From contig DATDXV010000028.1 in assembly GCA_035289205.1 (NCBI GenBank), positions 1 to 9,847 on the forward strand: a stretch of 9,847 nucleotides of DNA, written 5' to 3'. The position numbers were made by a program, and so were the translations under genes. Positions 1 through 5,542 of the stretch are shown here, in pieces. This DNA is from DATDXV01 sp035289205 (GTDB taxonomy: Archaea; Aenigmatarchaeota; Aenigmatarchaeia; Aenigmatarchaeales; DATDXV01). The notes below the pieces were generated by a model. The model did no database searches and had not been told where the DNA came from. It worked only from the letters and a program-made list of their open reading frames with translations. Numbering within the stretch: the stretch's first letter is position 1; each line of letters starts with the position of its first letter.

Positions 1-60
1 TCTGTATTTGATTGGCAGTGGTTCTTCATCATGCCTGCTTTGAAGGGAGTATACTCTTAC

Positions 61-246
61 CTAACCGGCAGGTGATTCCTTAGAAGTTCTCTTTTCATAC
101 TGCATCTGGGAATCTATGAGTATATTCCGCTGTTCGCTCCACTCTTCATCCCTGTGCGTCCTGATATACTTGGCCCAGAATTTTACAAAGTTTATCCTGT
201 CTTCTCTGTTGGTCTTTCCGGGTTTCATGAATTCGATTTTTCCCAT
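61..246 (-). CDS. Small conserved-looking hypothetical protein, 61 aa
   Basis: I do not recognise a named family. The protein is soluble and highly charged, with no signal peptide or membrane segment. Its central part (about residues 15-48) has an amphipathic, aromatic-rich pattern (INFVKFWAKYIRTH, then DEEWSEQRNILIDSQ) that reads like a compact helical domain rather than random translation. The ATG at 246 lies 20 nt beyond the topA stop on the same strand, so it is probably co-transcribed with topA. A TATA-like stretch (278-288) inside the last topA codons could give it its own promoter as well. The stop is TAG (61-63), and the same frame stays open from there to the window edge. Function unknown. 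I am fairly confident it is a real gene because of its composition and operon-like spacing. Confidence 0.7.
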   Translation of the reverse strand: MGKIEFMKPGKTNREDRINFVKFWAKYIRTHRDEEWSEQRNILIDSQMQYEKRTSKESPAG

Positions 247-266
247 ATCAATCTGCTATATTGATT

Positions 267-2519
267 CTAAGATTTGTTTTTATATTTAGGAGCTTTGCTG
301 TCTTTAGATTTCTTTGCTTTCTTAGAAAACTTTTTCTTCTCTCCAGGCTTGTTCCAGTCCTTCTTCGTCTCGCACTGGGGATCAAGGCACATGTTAAAGG
401 GGCGCTTGCCCTGCCTCAAAACCCTGATCATGGGAGTTCCGCACTTGTCGCAGATTTTGTCCAGCCTCTGATACGAGGCCTGGCCTGGCAACGGAAAACC
501 AACTGAACATGTAGGCATCCATACCTTCTCCTTCCATACATCCTTGCATTTGCCCTTCTCCCCTCCGCAGACAGGGCACTTGCATTTGCAGGCCTTCTTT
601 GTGAACCCGCAGATTTTGCACTTGCTGTAGTTTGAACAGCCTGCGAAGGACTTCTTTGTGAATATGCTGAACAACGCCTTCATATTCCCTCCGCACACCT
701 TGCAAGGTCCGAGAGTGCTCCTGTCCTCCTGTTCGATGACTATTGCCTTCCCCAAATCCTTGCCAATCTTCTCCTCATGCTCCTTGAACTCAGTAGAAAT
801 TTTAGTAAGCGCTCTCTTTGCCTCCCCGAAGATCTTCTCCTTCTTCACCTTCCCAGTATGCAGCTTCTCAAGGTCTTTCTCGAATTCTCTTGTAAGCTTC
901 TCGTCAATGAGATCAGGGACATATTTCTTCAGCGTGGATGCGACAGCCATTCCTAAGTCTGTTACCTTTATTGATTTGTCAGAGACATAATGCCTGTCAT
1001 ACAATGTCTGCAGTATTCCTGCGCGGGTTGCCCTTGTTCCAAGGTTTCTCTTGTCAAGCTCCTTTATCATGGCAGCCTGGCTGTATCGCGGAGGAGGCGC
1101 AGTCTCCTTTGAAAGCATATCTACCTTTGACACTTTTGCAGAATCTCCCTTCTTCAGGTCAGGCAGAATTATTTCCTCTGCCTTTGCATACGGTCCGTAG
1201 TACTGCATCCATCCCTTCTCCAGTGTTCTCCTTCCTGTTGTGCTGAAAATATGCTTGCCTATCTTCATCTTTATCTGCATGCTCTCCCTAAGTGCTTCGC
1301 CAGCGAACGTGGCAAGTATCCTCCTAGCAACCAAGTCATAGATGTTCCTCTCCTGAGTCCTGAGCTTCTCTAGATTAGGAACCTCCTCAGTTGTATGGAT
1401 TGCTTCGTGCGCGGCATCAGTGTTCTTTCCCTCATTCGGTTTCAGAGAAGACAAAGCCAGCAGCGCCTTAGCAAGAGGGGCATAGCGCTTGATCTGCACC
1501 AGTGATTGCAGCATCCCCTTGTAGTTTATTGAAGGCGGAAGTTTCTCCGATGATGTCCTGGGATAGGAAAGATAAGCAGATGAGTAAAGCCTCTGCGCTA
1601 TTTGCATAGTCTGCTGCGGAGAATAGCCGAAGAACCTGTAAGCTTCCGTCTGCAACGAGGTAACATTGAACGGCGTTGGAGGAGACTGCCTGTACTGTTT
1701 CTTCACAACATCCTCCACAGCAGCCTTGCTGACATCGCTCTCCCTCTTCACCTTCTCTGCCTCAGGCTTCTCCCATAGCTTGTCCTTCTCGTAATCAGCA
1801 ATGATCTCCTGCTTGTCTATAAGCAGCTTCGCCTGTATCTGCCAGTAAGGTGTAGGGACGAACTTTTTTATCTCAGCCTCTCGCTCGGCAAGAATTGAAA
1901 GTATGGGTCCCTGTACTCTTCCGGTTGTGAGCAGGGAGAAACGCGATGAAGCCTTCTTTATAGCAGAAGTCAGCGCCCTTGAGCTATTGATGCCATAAAA
2001 AAAATCGAGATAGTGACGGACTTCTCCGGATTCGATGTTCTGCCAATCAAGGTGCGGCATAATCTCCTCGTACGACTTCTGCAGGTCCGTCTTGGTCAGT
2101 GTGGAGAACTTCATCCTCTTTGCGTCCTTGTCATTGAACATGAATCTTATGATATTCCATGCGATCAGACTTCCCTCATTGTCAAAATCCGCAGCAGATA
2201 TCAGATCCGCCCCCTTGTTCTTCTGCGCTACTTCCTCTAAAGTCTTGAAGTACTTTTCTGAAAAGGCAGATTTCTTCACAGCTTTATAACTAGGCACCCA
2301 TTCGACATCGAATATTGGGTATCCCCACCCCTTCCCTTTTTGTTTAAGGTTGAAGAGATGACCTACAGCAGGTACAGCTAGGAACTTGTTCTTTCCCTTC
2401 TCGAACTCATAGTAGTCTACACCAAAGCTGCTTGTCTTTTTCTTCAGATTCTTTTCAGTAAGAGCCTTTGCAATGTGCAGCATTGCGTCCGGCTTCTCGC
2501 AAATAATGATTGTTACCAT
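267..2519 (-). CDS. topA: DNA topoisomerase I, type IA (archaeal type)
   Basis: This enzyme relaxes negatively supercoiled DNA by single-strand breakage through a 5'-phosphotyrosine link. The 750-aa product starts with a TOPRIM domain: catalytic Glu8 in CEKP, and the metal-binding DFDNEG at 111-116 in place of the common DxDxEG. Then follow TTGRVQGP (198-205), the active-site segment LSYPRTSS with Tyr319 and Arg321, and DAAHEAIH (368-375). From residue 606 the C-terminus is a cysteine-rich zinc-binding region with 15 Cys (606 to 716), ending in a lysine-rich tail. This region has an unusual Cys/Lys-rich insertion at about 635-670 inside what is normally a single ribbon (GCSNYxKC followed directly by FPLP). 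The ATG at 2519 is supported by the TOPRIM N-terminus starting at once and by a TATA box about 29 nt upstream. The gene lies downstream of the winged-helix gene and upstream of the 61-aa gene. The family call is secure. The role of the extra fingers is unknown; extra DNA or protein contacts are likely. Confidence 0.97.
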   Translation of the reverse strand: MVTIIICEKPDAMLHIAKALTEKNLKKKTSSFGVDYYEFEKGKNKFLAVPAVGHLFNLKQKGKGWGYPIFDVEWVPSYKAVKKSAFSEKYFKTLEEVAQKNKGADLISAADFDNEGSLIAWNIIRFMFNDKDAKRMKFSTLTKTDLQKSYEEIMPHLDWQNIESGEVRHYLDFFYGINSSRALTSAIKKASSRFSLLTTGRVQGPILSILAEREAEIKKFVPTPYWQIQAKLLIDKQEIIADYEKDKLWEKPEAEKVKRESDVSKAAVEDVVKKQYRQSPPTPFNVTSLQTEAYRFFGYSPQQTMQIAQRLYSSAYLSYPRTSSEKLPPSINYKGMLQSLVQIKRYAPLAKALLALSSLKPNEGKNTDAAHEAIHTTEEVPNLEKLRTQERNIYDLVARRILATFAGEALRESMQIKMKIGKHIFSTTGRRTLEKGWMQYYGPYAKAEEIILPDLKKGDSAKVSKVDMLSKETAPPPRYSQAAMIKELDKRNLGTRATRAGILQTLYDRHYVSDKSIKVTDLGMAVASTLKKYVPDLIDEKLTREFEKDLEKLHTGKVKKEKIFGEAKRALTKISTEFKEHEEKIGKDLGKAIVIEQEDRSTLGPCKVCGGNMKALFSIFTKKSFAGCSNYSKCKICGFTKKACKCKCPVCGGEKGKCKDVWKEKVWMPTCSVGFPLPGQASYQRLDKICDKCGTPMIRVLRQGKRPFNMCLDPQCETKKDWNKPGEKKKFSKKAKKSKDSKAPKYKNKS

Positions 2520-2543
2520 ATGCTCCCATATGGAGAACTAGTG

Positions 2544-2552
2544 TATATATTA
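2544..2552 (-). promoter_or_regulatory. TATA box for topA
   Basis: The minus strand reads TAATATATA, centred about 29 nt before the topA ATG. This spacing predicts a leaderless or nearly leaderless transcript. It overlaps the stop region of the upstream winged-helix gene, so topA may be transcribed both on its own and by readthrough. A GGGAG stretch just before the ATG is only 3 nt away, too close for a standard Shine-Dalgarno site. Confidence 0.55.
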
Positions 2553-2831
2553 TTATGCCCCAATGCCGAAAGCCTCGGAAAACTCCTCGATCTTCTTGAA
2601 CTCCTTCATGAAGTTGTCGCCTTTGGGCGTGACCTTGTACAATTTCCCGCCATGATATTCGGACATTTCTATCAAGCCCTGCTCAATCATCCAGCCAAGA
2701 TATTGGTTCAGCCTTTTATGAGAAAGGTTCGCGCCGTAAAGAATATGAGTAGGCTTCGCCATGCCCCCTCTTCTCCTTATTACTCTTATTATGTCTACGA
2801 ATATTGCAAGCTTTGATCTTCTCTCATTCAC
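2553..2831 (-). CDS. Winged helix-turn-helix DNA-binding protein (Sso10a/HTH_45-like)
   Basis: A 92-aa protein with the layout of archaeal Sso10a-like winged helices. It has a first helix at about 7-20, a helix-turn-helix at about 26-52 (KPTHILYGANLSHKRLNQYL then WMIEQGLI), a wing at about 55-68 ending in YKVTPKG, and a C-terminal helix at 72-86 that in this family often mediates dimerisation. It probably binds DNA as a regulator or chromatin-like protein. The start is GTG at 2831 and overlaps the stop of the preceding membrane-protein gene in a GTGA (4 nt), which implies translational coupling and a functional link. No ATG lies in frame nearby. The family assignment is by pattern recognition. 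The targets are unknown, though topA directly downstream and the gene's own promoter are natural candidates. Confidence 0.88.
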   Translation of the reverse strand: MNERRSKLAIFVDIIRVIRRRGGMAKPTHILYGANLSHKRLNQYLGWMIEQGLIEMSEYHGGKLYKVTPKGDNFMKEFKKIEEFSEAFGIGA

Positions 2832-3478
2832 TTCCTCACCCTGTTGACCCGCGTCAGCATTATCAGAAGGGCTACAAAACCGCCAAGCAGGAAGAGATTT
2901 GCAAGAACATAAATTACCTTTGAGAAAATACTGAACATAAGCAGGCCGTGATACAGCGCCATTGAGGAGAACGCCATCATGACAAGCAGCTTGTTCTGCG
3001 ACCTGTCCATGAAGTAGTTGCTGATGCTCCTGAACGCCACGTACGCTATAAGCAAAAAGAGGACCGCATTGAAGTAGACGAAGTAGTTTGAAGTGAGCAG
3101 CACGGTTATCAGGAGCTTCTCCCCATGGTCTATGCTGTACATCTTTACAAAAAACAGATAGGCTGCAAGGCTGGTTGCAAGGTATATCCAGAATCCCAGG
3201 TCGTCCACGCCGAAGAGCGTGTCAAAGTAGCTCACATAGCTGTAGACGAAATACTTGAAGTATACATACCCGGTTGTCAGAGCGAGCGTGAGCAGTCCTA
3301 TGCTGAGTATCACAAAGCCCCTGTAGAGGTCCTGGTGGTTCTTGCTCCTTGTCGTATGGTAGAGTTTCAGGGCATTATAGGCTATCATGAAGCCTATGAT
3401 TGCGCATACAAGGTAGATTACCGTGTCATACCCATAAAACCTGACAGGAATCTGCACCGAAGGCAGGGCTAGCACCAT
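2828..3478 (-). CDS. Polytopic membrane protein of unknown function (about 7 TM)
   Basis: A 216-aa, very hydrophobic protein. Likely membrane helices are at about 18-40, 53-75, 94-113, 120-134, 135-148, 164-182 and 186-208. Short charged loops (TRSKNHQD near 43-50, MDRSQNK near 156-163) and the RVNRVRK tail would sit in the cytoplasm. I see no catalytic motif, transporter signature or kinase domain. Its arrangement resembles the membrane-input part of sensor proteins, but no specific family is recognised. The ATG at 3478 is supported by a TATA box centred about 27 nt upstream, consistent with a leaderless message. The stop overlaps the GTG of the winged-helix gene, so the two are probably made together. 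A working guess is a membrane sensor paired with a DNA-binding output protein; this is inferred from gene order only. Confidence 0.85.
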   Translation of the reverse strand: MVLALPSVQIPVRFYGYDTVIYLVCAIIGFMIAYNALKLYHTTRSKNHQDLYRGFVILSIGLLTLALTTGYVYFKYFVYSYVSYFDTLFGVDDLGFWIYLATSLAAYLFFVKMYSIDHGEKLLITVLLTSNYFVYFNAVLFLLIAYVAFRSISNYFMDRSQNKLLVMMAFSSMALYHGLLMFSIFSKVIYVLANLFLLGGFVALLIMLTRVNRVRK

Positions 3479-3500
3479 AGAGAAGAATTTGGCTTTGGCC

Positions 3501-3510
3501 TATTTATAAA
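3501..3510 (-). promoter_or_regulatory. TATA box for the 7-TM/winged-helix genes
   Basis: The minus strand reads TTTATAAATA, centred about 27 nt before the ATG at 3478, with no Shine-Dalgarno motif in between. This is the classic geometry of a leaderless archaeal promoter. Confidence 0.65.
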
Positions 3511-3557
3511 CTATTGGGAACTCCAGATCTACTCAACACAGCGTTGCAAAATCTCAT
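3504..3557 (-). other. Possible leaderless 17-codon micro-ORF upstream of the 7-TM gene
   Basis: On the minus strand an ATG at 3557 opens a 17-codon frame (MRFCNAVLSRSGVPNSL) that stops within the TATA box of the 7-TM gene. It lies about 26 nt downstream of a consensus TTTATATA box (3579-3586), the distance expected for a leaderless start. It could be a micropeptide, an upstream regulatory ORF on a longer 5' leader of the 7-TM transcript, or chance. Nothing in the peptide itself identifies it. Confidence 0.2.
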
Positions 3558-3578
3558 ATAATTTACTACCTTAGCCTG

Positions 3579-3586
3579 TATATAAA
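3579..3586 (-). promoter_or_regulatory. Strong TATA-like element, second upstream promoter candidate
   Basis: The minus strand reads TTTATATA, the archaeal consensus. It would start a transcript near 3556, giving the 7-TM gene a longer leader of about 78 nt in addition to its proximal promoter. The sequence is nearly symmetrical, so plus-strand use is also possible. Confidence 0.4.
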
Positions 3587-3625
3587 TTTGTAGACCATGA
3601 ATCCAGACCAGATATTCCAAACCGC

Positions 3626-3632
3626 TTTAAAT
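3626..3632 (+). promoter_or_regulatory. TATA-like element upstream of the hairpin RNA candidate
   Basis: The plus strand reads CCAAACCGCTTTAAATG. TTTAAAT is preceded by an A/C-rich BRE-like stretch. The predicted start is near 3655, about 27 nt before the hairpin. The core is palindromic, so direction is not certain. Confidence 0.35.
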
Positions 3633-3654
3633 GCCTCTCTAGAATTATAGATTG

Positions 3655-3710
3655 AAATTAATGGGGGTGATGGGAGGTCTCAGCGGGTCCTTGCGGCCCG
3701 CTTTTCTTTT
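3655..3710 (+). ncRNA. Candidate small RNA of about 55 nt ending in an intrinsic-type terminator
   Basis: No protein gene explains this plus-strand stretch. It sits about 26 nt downstream of a TATA-like element and ends in a GC-rich stem-loop plus T-run. Its 5' part contains GGGGGTGAT (3663-3671), which could pair along its whole length, with one G-U, to the conserved 3' tail of archaeal 16S rRNA. No start codon follows at a normal distance. The stretch can also be read as an 18-codon ATG frame (3661-3717), but the hairpin lies inside that frame, making a peptide less likely. I know of no matching RNA family; it is neither a tRNA nor clearly a C/D box RNA. The alternative is that it is only a terminator for antisense or spurious plus-strand transcription. 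Confidence 0.35.
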
Positions 3711-3713
3711 TCT
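3682..3713 (+). terminator. GC-rich hairpin followed by T-run
   Basis: AGCGGGTC (3682-3689) pairs with GGCCCGCT (3695-3702) around a 5-nt loop, an 8-bp stem containing one G-U pair. It is followed by TTTTCTTTTTCT. In minus-strand RNA the G-U would become an A-C mismatch and no U-run would follow. Both points indicate that the structure belongs to a plus-strand transcript. It lies just beyond the 3' end of the convergent KaiC-like gene. Confidence 0.6.
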
Positions 3714-3722
3714 CTAAAACAG

Positions 3723-4676
3723 TTAAGTTAATACGTACTTTCCTTTCAGCTCTTTTGCAGGGTAGACAACAAGGCCTTTCTTATTGATTATTTCCGCCTG
3801 AACGATCTTCCTCTTTATCTCCTCTCCTCTCATCTTCAGTATCTCCAGGGCCCTGCCCCTTCTTCCGTCGCCGTGAACAACATTATAGATAACTATGATC
3901 CCATCGGACAGGAAGCTTACAGCCTCCCCTTTTTCTACGAAAGATCCGCCGATATGGCTCGGGTTGGAAACCTCTCTGATAAGGAATGAGGTTATGTTCT
4001 CGCTTTCCAGATACCTGAACAGCTGTTCCATGTAGATCCTGAACCTGCTCTCCTCGCCCGAGAAGGCGGAAGCTATGGATGTCAATGAGTCGATCAGAAC
4101 AATGTCAGGCTTGAACTCCTTTGGAAAGAAGACAGGCTGTATGTCAATAAGAAGCTCCTTCTTTGCCTCGCTCAGAAGCGCCTCAACGCTCCTGGCAACA
4201 TCCAATGCGTCAAATCTCCTCAGAAGGAGTTTCTTCTCCTTCATGTATTTCTCCGCTTCCCAGTTGAATACTCTCATGTGATCGATAAGCCTCTCTTCAG
4301 GCTCTTCAAAGCTCATGTACAGAACTTTCTTGCCCGCCTTGCATGCGTTGATAGCAAGCTGCAGGCAGAAAACAGTCTTGCCGCATCCAGGTCCCCCCTC
4401 CACCAGAACAGAGTTGCCTTTGGGTATGCCATGGCTCATCAGCGAATCAAAGCCTGTTATACCGGTTCTGATATGCTCGATCGCGGAGTGGTTCTTGGGC
4501 TTGGTCGTGAGTTTTACTTCCCTGTGCTTCTTAACGAGCGCCTTTAGAACCTTTAGCCCTTTTGCCCTTAATTTGTGCTTTTCCCCTTTCTTTGGCGCTA
4601 GCTTTGGCTTTAACAAACTTTTCCCAGGCTTTGCCTTGGAAGGCTTTTTGGCGTTTCTCTTGGACAGTTTTTTCAT
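3723..4676 (-). CDS. KaiC-like (RecA-fold) ATPase with basic N-terminal extension
   Basis: A 317-aa P-loop ATPase of the archaeal KaiC-like family (KaiC/RadA/ArlH group). The core begins near residue 68 with IRTGITGFDSLM, then GIPKG. It has Walker A GGPGCGKT (94-101), a double Glu in SFEEPEE (123-127) at the usual catalytic position, Walker B IVLIDS (192-197), and KMRG (281-284), which typically contacts nucleotide across a subunit interface. Only one ATPase domain is present, unlike cyanobacterial KaiC. Residues 1-60 are lysine-rich and low in complexity. This extension is encoded in DNA that also codes, in another frame, the end of the upstream gene. There is no other in-frame ATG before Met80, inside the core; only a TTG at codon 21 offers an alternative. 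The family acts as oligomeric ATP-driven switches in signalling. The partner is probably the upstream membrane protein; the specific role is unknown. Confidence 0.93.
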   Translation of the reverse strand: MKKLSKRNAKKPSKAKPGKSLLKPKLAPKKGEKHKLRAKGLKVLKALVKKHREVKLTTKPKNHSAIEHIRTGITGFDSLMSHGIPKGNSVLVEGGPGCGKTVFCLQLAINACKAGKKVLYMSFEEPEERLIDHMRVFNWEAEKYMKEKKLLLRRFDALDVARSVEALLSEAKKELLIDIQPVFFPKEFKPDIVLIDSLTSIASAFSGEESRFRIYMEQLFRYLESENITSFLIREVSNPSHIGGSFVEKGEAVSFLSDGIIVIYNVVHGDGRRGRALEILKMRGEEIKRKIVQAEIINKKGLVVYPAKELKGKYVLT

Positions 4677-5517
4677 TTAATCCCTTTGATCTCCTCTGTT
4701 TTATAAGTTCCAATTCCTCTTTCAGTATAGGTATCTGCCTATTTATATCTCTTATTATTTCGCTGAACCTTTTTACCTTTATGTGATAAGCACCCTCTGC
4801 TAAGGTTTTCTTTTCAAAGTAATCCTTCTGGGCCTTCTTTATCAGAGTGGTAACAATCTCCCTTTCTGTTTCTAGGTTCTTTATTTTGCTATTTATCAAA
4901 AATATCCTTATCTGCCTGTAGAACACTATTAGCAGGGCGATTAAAGCGACCAGAGCCACTAAAATGGACTGCCAGTTCTTTTCGATGAAGCTCGTTATGG
5001 TTCTTGTTGAGGATTCGTATATTGCTGTCAGGACGCTTGTAGACAGCTGGGCCTTGCTTAGCTGTTCATAGCCTGCCTGGACTGAGGCAGATATCTCCTC
5101 ATATCTTTCCGCGGCGAAATCAGCCTTGGCCTGGCTCAGGGAGCTCTCAGCGTCCGTTGGTTCAATGCCCTTTGACTTTACATCAGCTACCGCTATTTCA
5201 AGGGCCTTGATGTCATTGCTGGCATTGAACGCAAGGCTCTTTATCCTGCCTGCTTCCTGCGTTTTTGCAAGAACGCCAGAGTATCTTGCATTCTTTGTCT
5301 TCTCTTCCAACGCAACTTGCGCATCAAAGATCTGCCTTGCCTCGTTTATCGTGTCATTTATGCGAGTGACGCTGAATCCTGCAGAAATCATTTCATTCAT
5401 ATCGCGTGTGGCGTTTTGCAGTGCGCTCTTCGCCTGCAGGCCCTCATTGGATAAGGCGAATGCGTTGGTAGCTAACAGTATCAGAAATACTGCAATAGCC
5501 AGATTTTTCATAAACAT
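4531..5517 (-). CDS. Signal-anchored coiled-coil membrane protein, KaiC-associated
   Basis: A 328-aa protein not matched to a named family. Residues 1-22 form a signal peptide (hydrophobic 5-20, ending around AFA-LS). Residues 23-175 are an extracytoplasmic, Ala/Ser/Glu-rich helical region with several SxSQAKADF-like helical-hairpin segments. One membrane helix lies at 183-200. Residues 205-285 form a cytoplasmic coiled coil rich in Lys/Glu, and the last 45 residues are a basic tail (GKRAKGSKGAR end). The topology suggests an external sensing or structural domain linked to a cytoplasmic scaffold. The start may be ATG 5517 or, better for promoter spacing, ATG 5511, which is about 26 nt from the TATA box. 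The last 146 nt overlap the KaiC-like gene, so the two are expressed together. A receptor or anchor for that ATPase is the most natural reading, but it is inferred from context. Confidence 0.88.
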   Translation of the reverse strand: MFMKNLAIAVFLILLATNAFALSNEGLQAKSALQNATRDMNEMISAGFSVTRINDTINEARQIFDAQVALEEKTKNARYSGVLAKTQEAGRIKSLAFNASNDIKALEIAVADVKSKGIEPTDAESSLSQAKADFAAERYEEISASVQAGYEQLSKAQLSTSVLTAIYESSTRTITSFIEKNWQSILVALVALIALLIVFYRQIRIFLINSKIKNLETEREIVTTLIKKAQKDYFEKKTLAEGAYHIKVKRFSEIIRDINRQIPILKEELELIKQRRSKGLNEKTVQEKRQKAFQGKAWEKFVKAKASAKERGKAQIKGKRAKGSKGAR

Positions 5518-5532
5518 GTTAATGCGACCTCG

Positions 5533-5540
5533 TATATAAA
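5533..5540 (-). promoter_or_regulatory. TATA box for the coiled-coil/KaiC gene pair
   Basis: The minus strand reads TTTATATA, directly beyond the serS stop (5543-5545). It is centred about 26 nt before the ATG at 5511 and about 20 nt before the ATG at 5517. This favours a leaderless message starting at 5511 and separates this pair from the tyrS-serS operon. Confidence 0.6.
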
Positions 5541-5542
5541 AA

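Noticed and set aside
394..705. 103-codon minus-strand frame inside topA
   Set aside because: It is an alternative frame of the Cys/Lys-rich topA end. The topA reading has clear zinc-ribbon motifs and this one does not.
3663..3674. Box C-like GTGATGG suggesting a C/D box RNA
   Set aside because: No matching box D or internal C'/D' pair lies at suitable spacing on the plus strand, and the hairpin occupies the place where box D should be.
3661..3717. 18-codon plus-strand ATG frame over the hairpin
   Set aside because: The frame contains the terminator-like stem and T-run, so translation would be incidental. The RNA explanation is more economical.
4315..4680. Long plus-strand frames opposite the KaiC-like gene
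   Set aside because: They mirror the codon pattern of the minus-strand gene, have no promoter and show no protein family features.
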